Of a DNA stretch of 64,000 nucleotides, positions 63,893 to 64,000 are shown piece by piece. The notes beneath the pieces were generated by a model. The model made no database searches and was not told the origin of the DNA. It saw nothing but the letters and a program-made list of their open reading frames with translations. Within the stretch, counting starts at the first letter, position 1, and each line of letters begins with the position of its first letter. The DNA comes from G963677325 sp963810555 (GTDB taxonomy: Bacteria > Bacteroidota > Bacteroidia > Bacteroidales > Prolixibacteraceae). The position numbers were made by a program, and so were the translations under genes. Location: assembly GCA_963810555.1 (NCBI GenBank), contig CAWENX010000014.1, forward strand, positions 1 to 64,000, given 5' to 3'.

Positions 63893-64000
63893 CGTAAACG
63901 GATTAATTTTTTGTATTCAAAAATAGTCATTAAAAAAAGAGCAGCCTTAATGACTACTCCTTTTCTTATCTTATAATACTCTCCGGCTTAATACTACGAT
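63893..64000. other. Intergenic end of window
   Basis: Noncoding, AT-rich, upstream of the GH127-like gene. I see no complete promoter motif. Confidence 0.3.

Overview
The window looks like a chromosomal segment of a Bacteroidota bacterium, probably an uncultured member of the Bacteroidales. The evidence is a SusC/SusD pair with its own ECF sigma factor and FecR-type anti-sigma factor, several TAnnTTTG (-7) promoter motifs, many Sec, lipoprotein and Tat-like export signals on sugar-active enzymes, and long AT-rich intergenic regions full of hairpins. I see no rRNA, tRNA or CRISPR array.

Layout. 1-8488 (minus strand): two tandem GH106-type alpha-L-rhamnosidase-like genes, a GH28-like pectin hydrolase, an arabinose/fucose-isomerase-like protein and an MFS sugar-acid transporter, with a divergent GntR regulator at 8592-9347. 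9348-14946: an exported TIM-barrel epimerase, a BlaI/BlaR1-type regulatory pair and a Tat-exported (alpha/alpha)-barrel-like protein. 15169-25806: ECF sigma, FecR, SusC, SusD, an IS5/IS1182-type insertion sequence and an exported Gfo/Idh dehydrogenase. 26390-34000: accessory region with an HTH protein, a DUF3987 protein, an AbiE type IV toxin-antitoxin pair, a SNF2 helicase, and remnants of a second helicase copy and a PLD-type nuclease. 34242-36927: two ceramidase-like paralogues. 36946-37556: VapC-type toxin with antitoxin. 37816-54012 (all minus): a long catabolic run including KDG kinase, KDPG aldolase, a D-mannonate-oxidoreductase-type SDR, a 2-hydroxyacid dehydrogenase, an AEC carrier, a permuted dihydropyrimidine-dehydrogenase-like fusion, a BNR sialidase-like enzyme and an esterase. 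54244-57125: two more ceramidase-like paralogues. 57283-63892: a YD-repeat protein, lipoproteins, an S41 protease and a GH127 beta-L-arabinofuranosidase-like enzyme.

Together the genes suggest pectin or rhamnogalacturonan use. Outer-membrane glycan import (SusCD) and secreted rhamnosidase, polygalacturonase-like and arabinofuranosidase-like enzymes would release sugars and uronates. An MFS porter would import them, and KdgK and Eda would pass KDG through KDPG to pyruvate and glyceraldehyde 3-phosphate.

Two things stand out beyond the gene list. (1) Three intergenic loci (9415-9518, 47731-47869, 58520-58604) share one architecture: 7-8 bp words repeated exactly every 11 bp, in two halves that are inverted relative to each other, with a different word at each locus. 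I do not recognise this as any described element. (2) Eight genes carry one or two single-base frameshifts, mostly in short homopolymers, and every repaired length is a whole number of codons. This points to indel errors in the assembly rather than mass gene decay.
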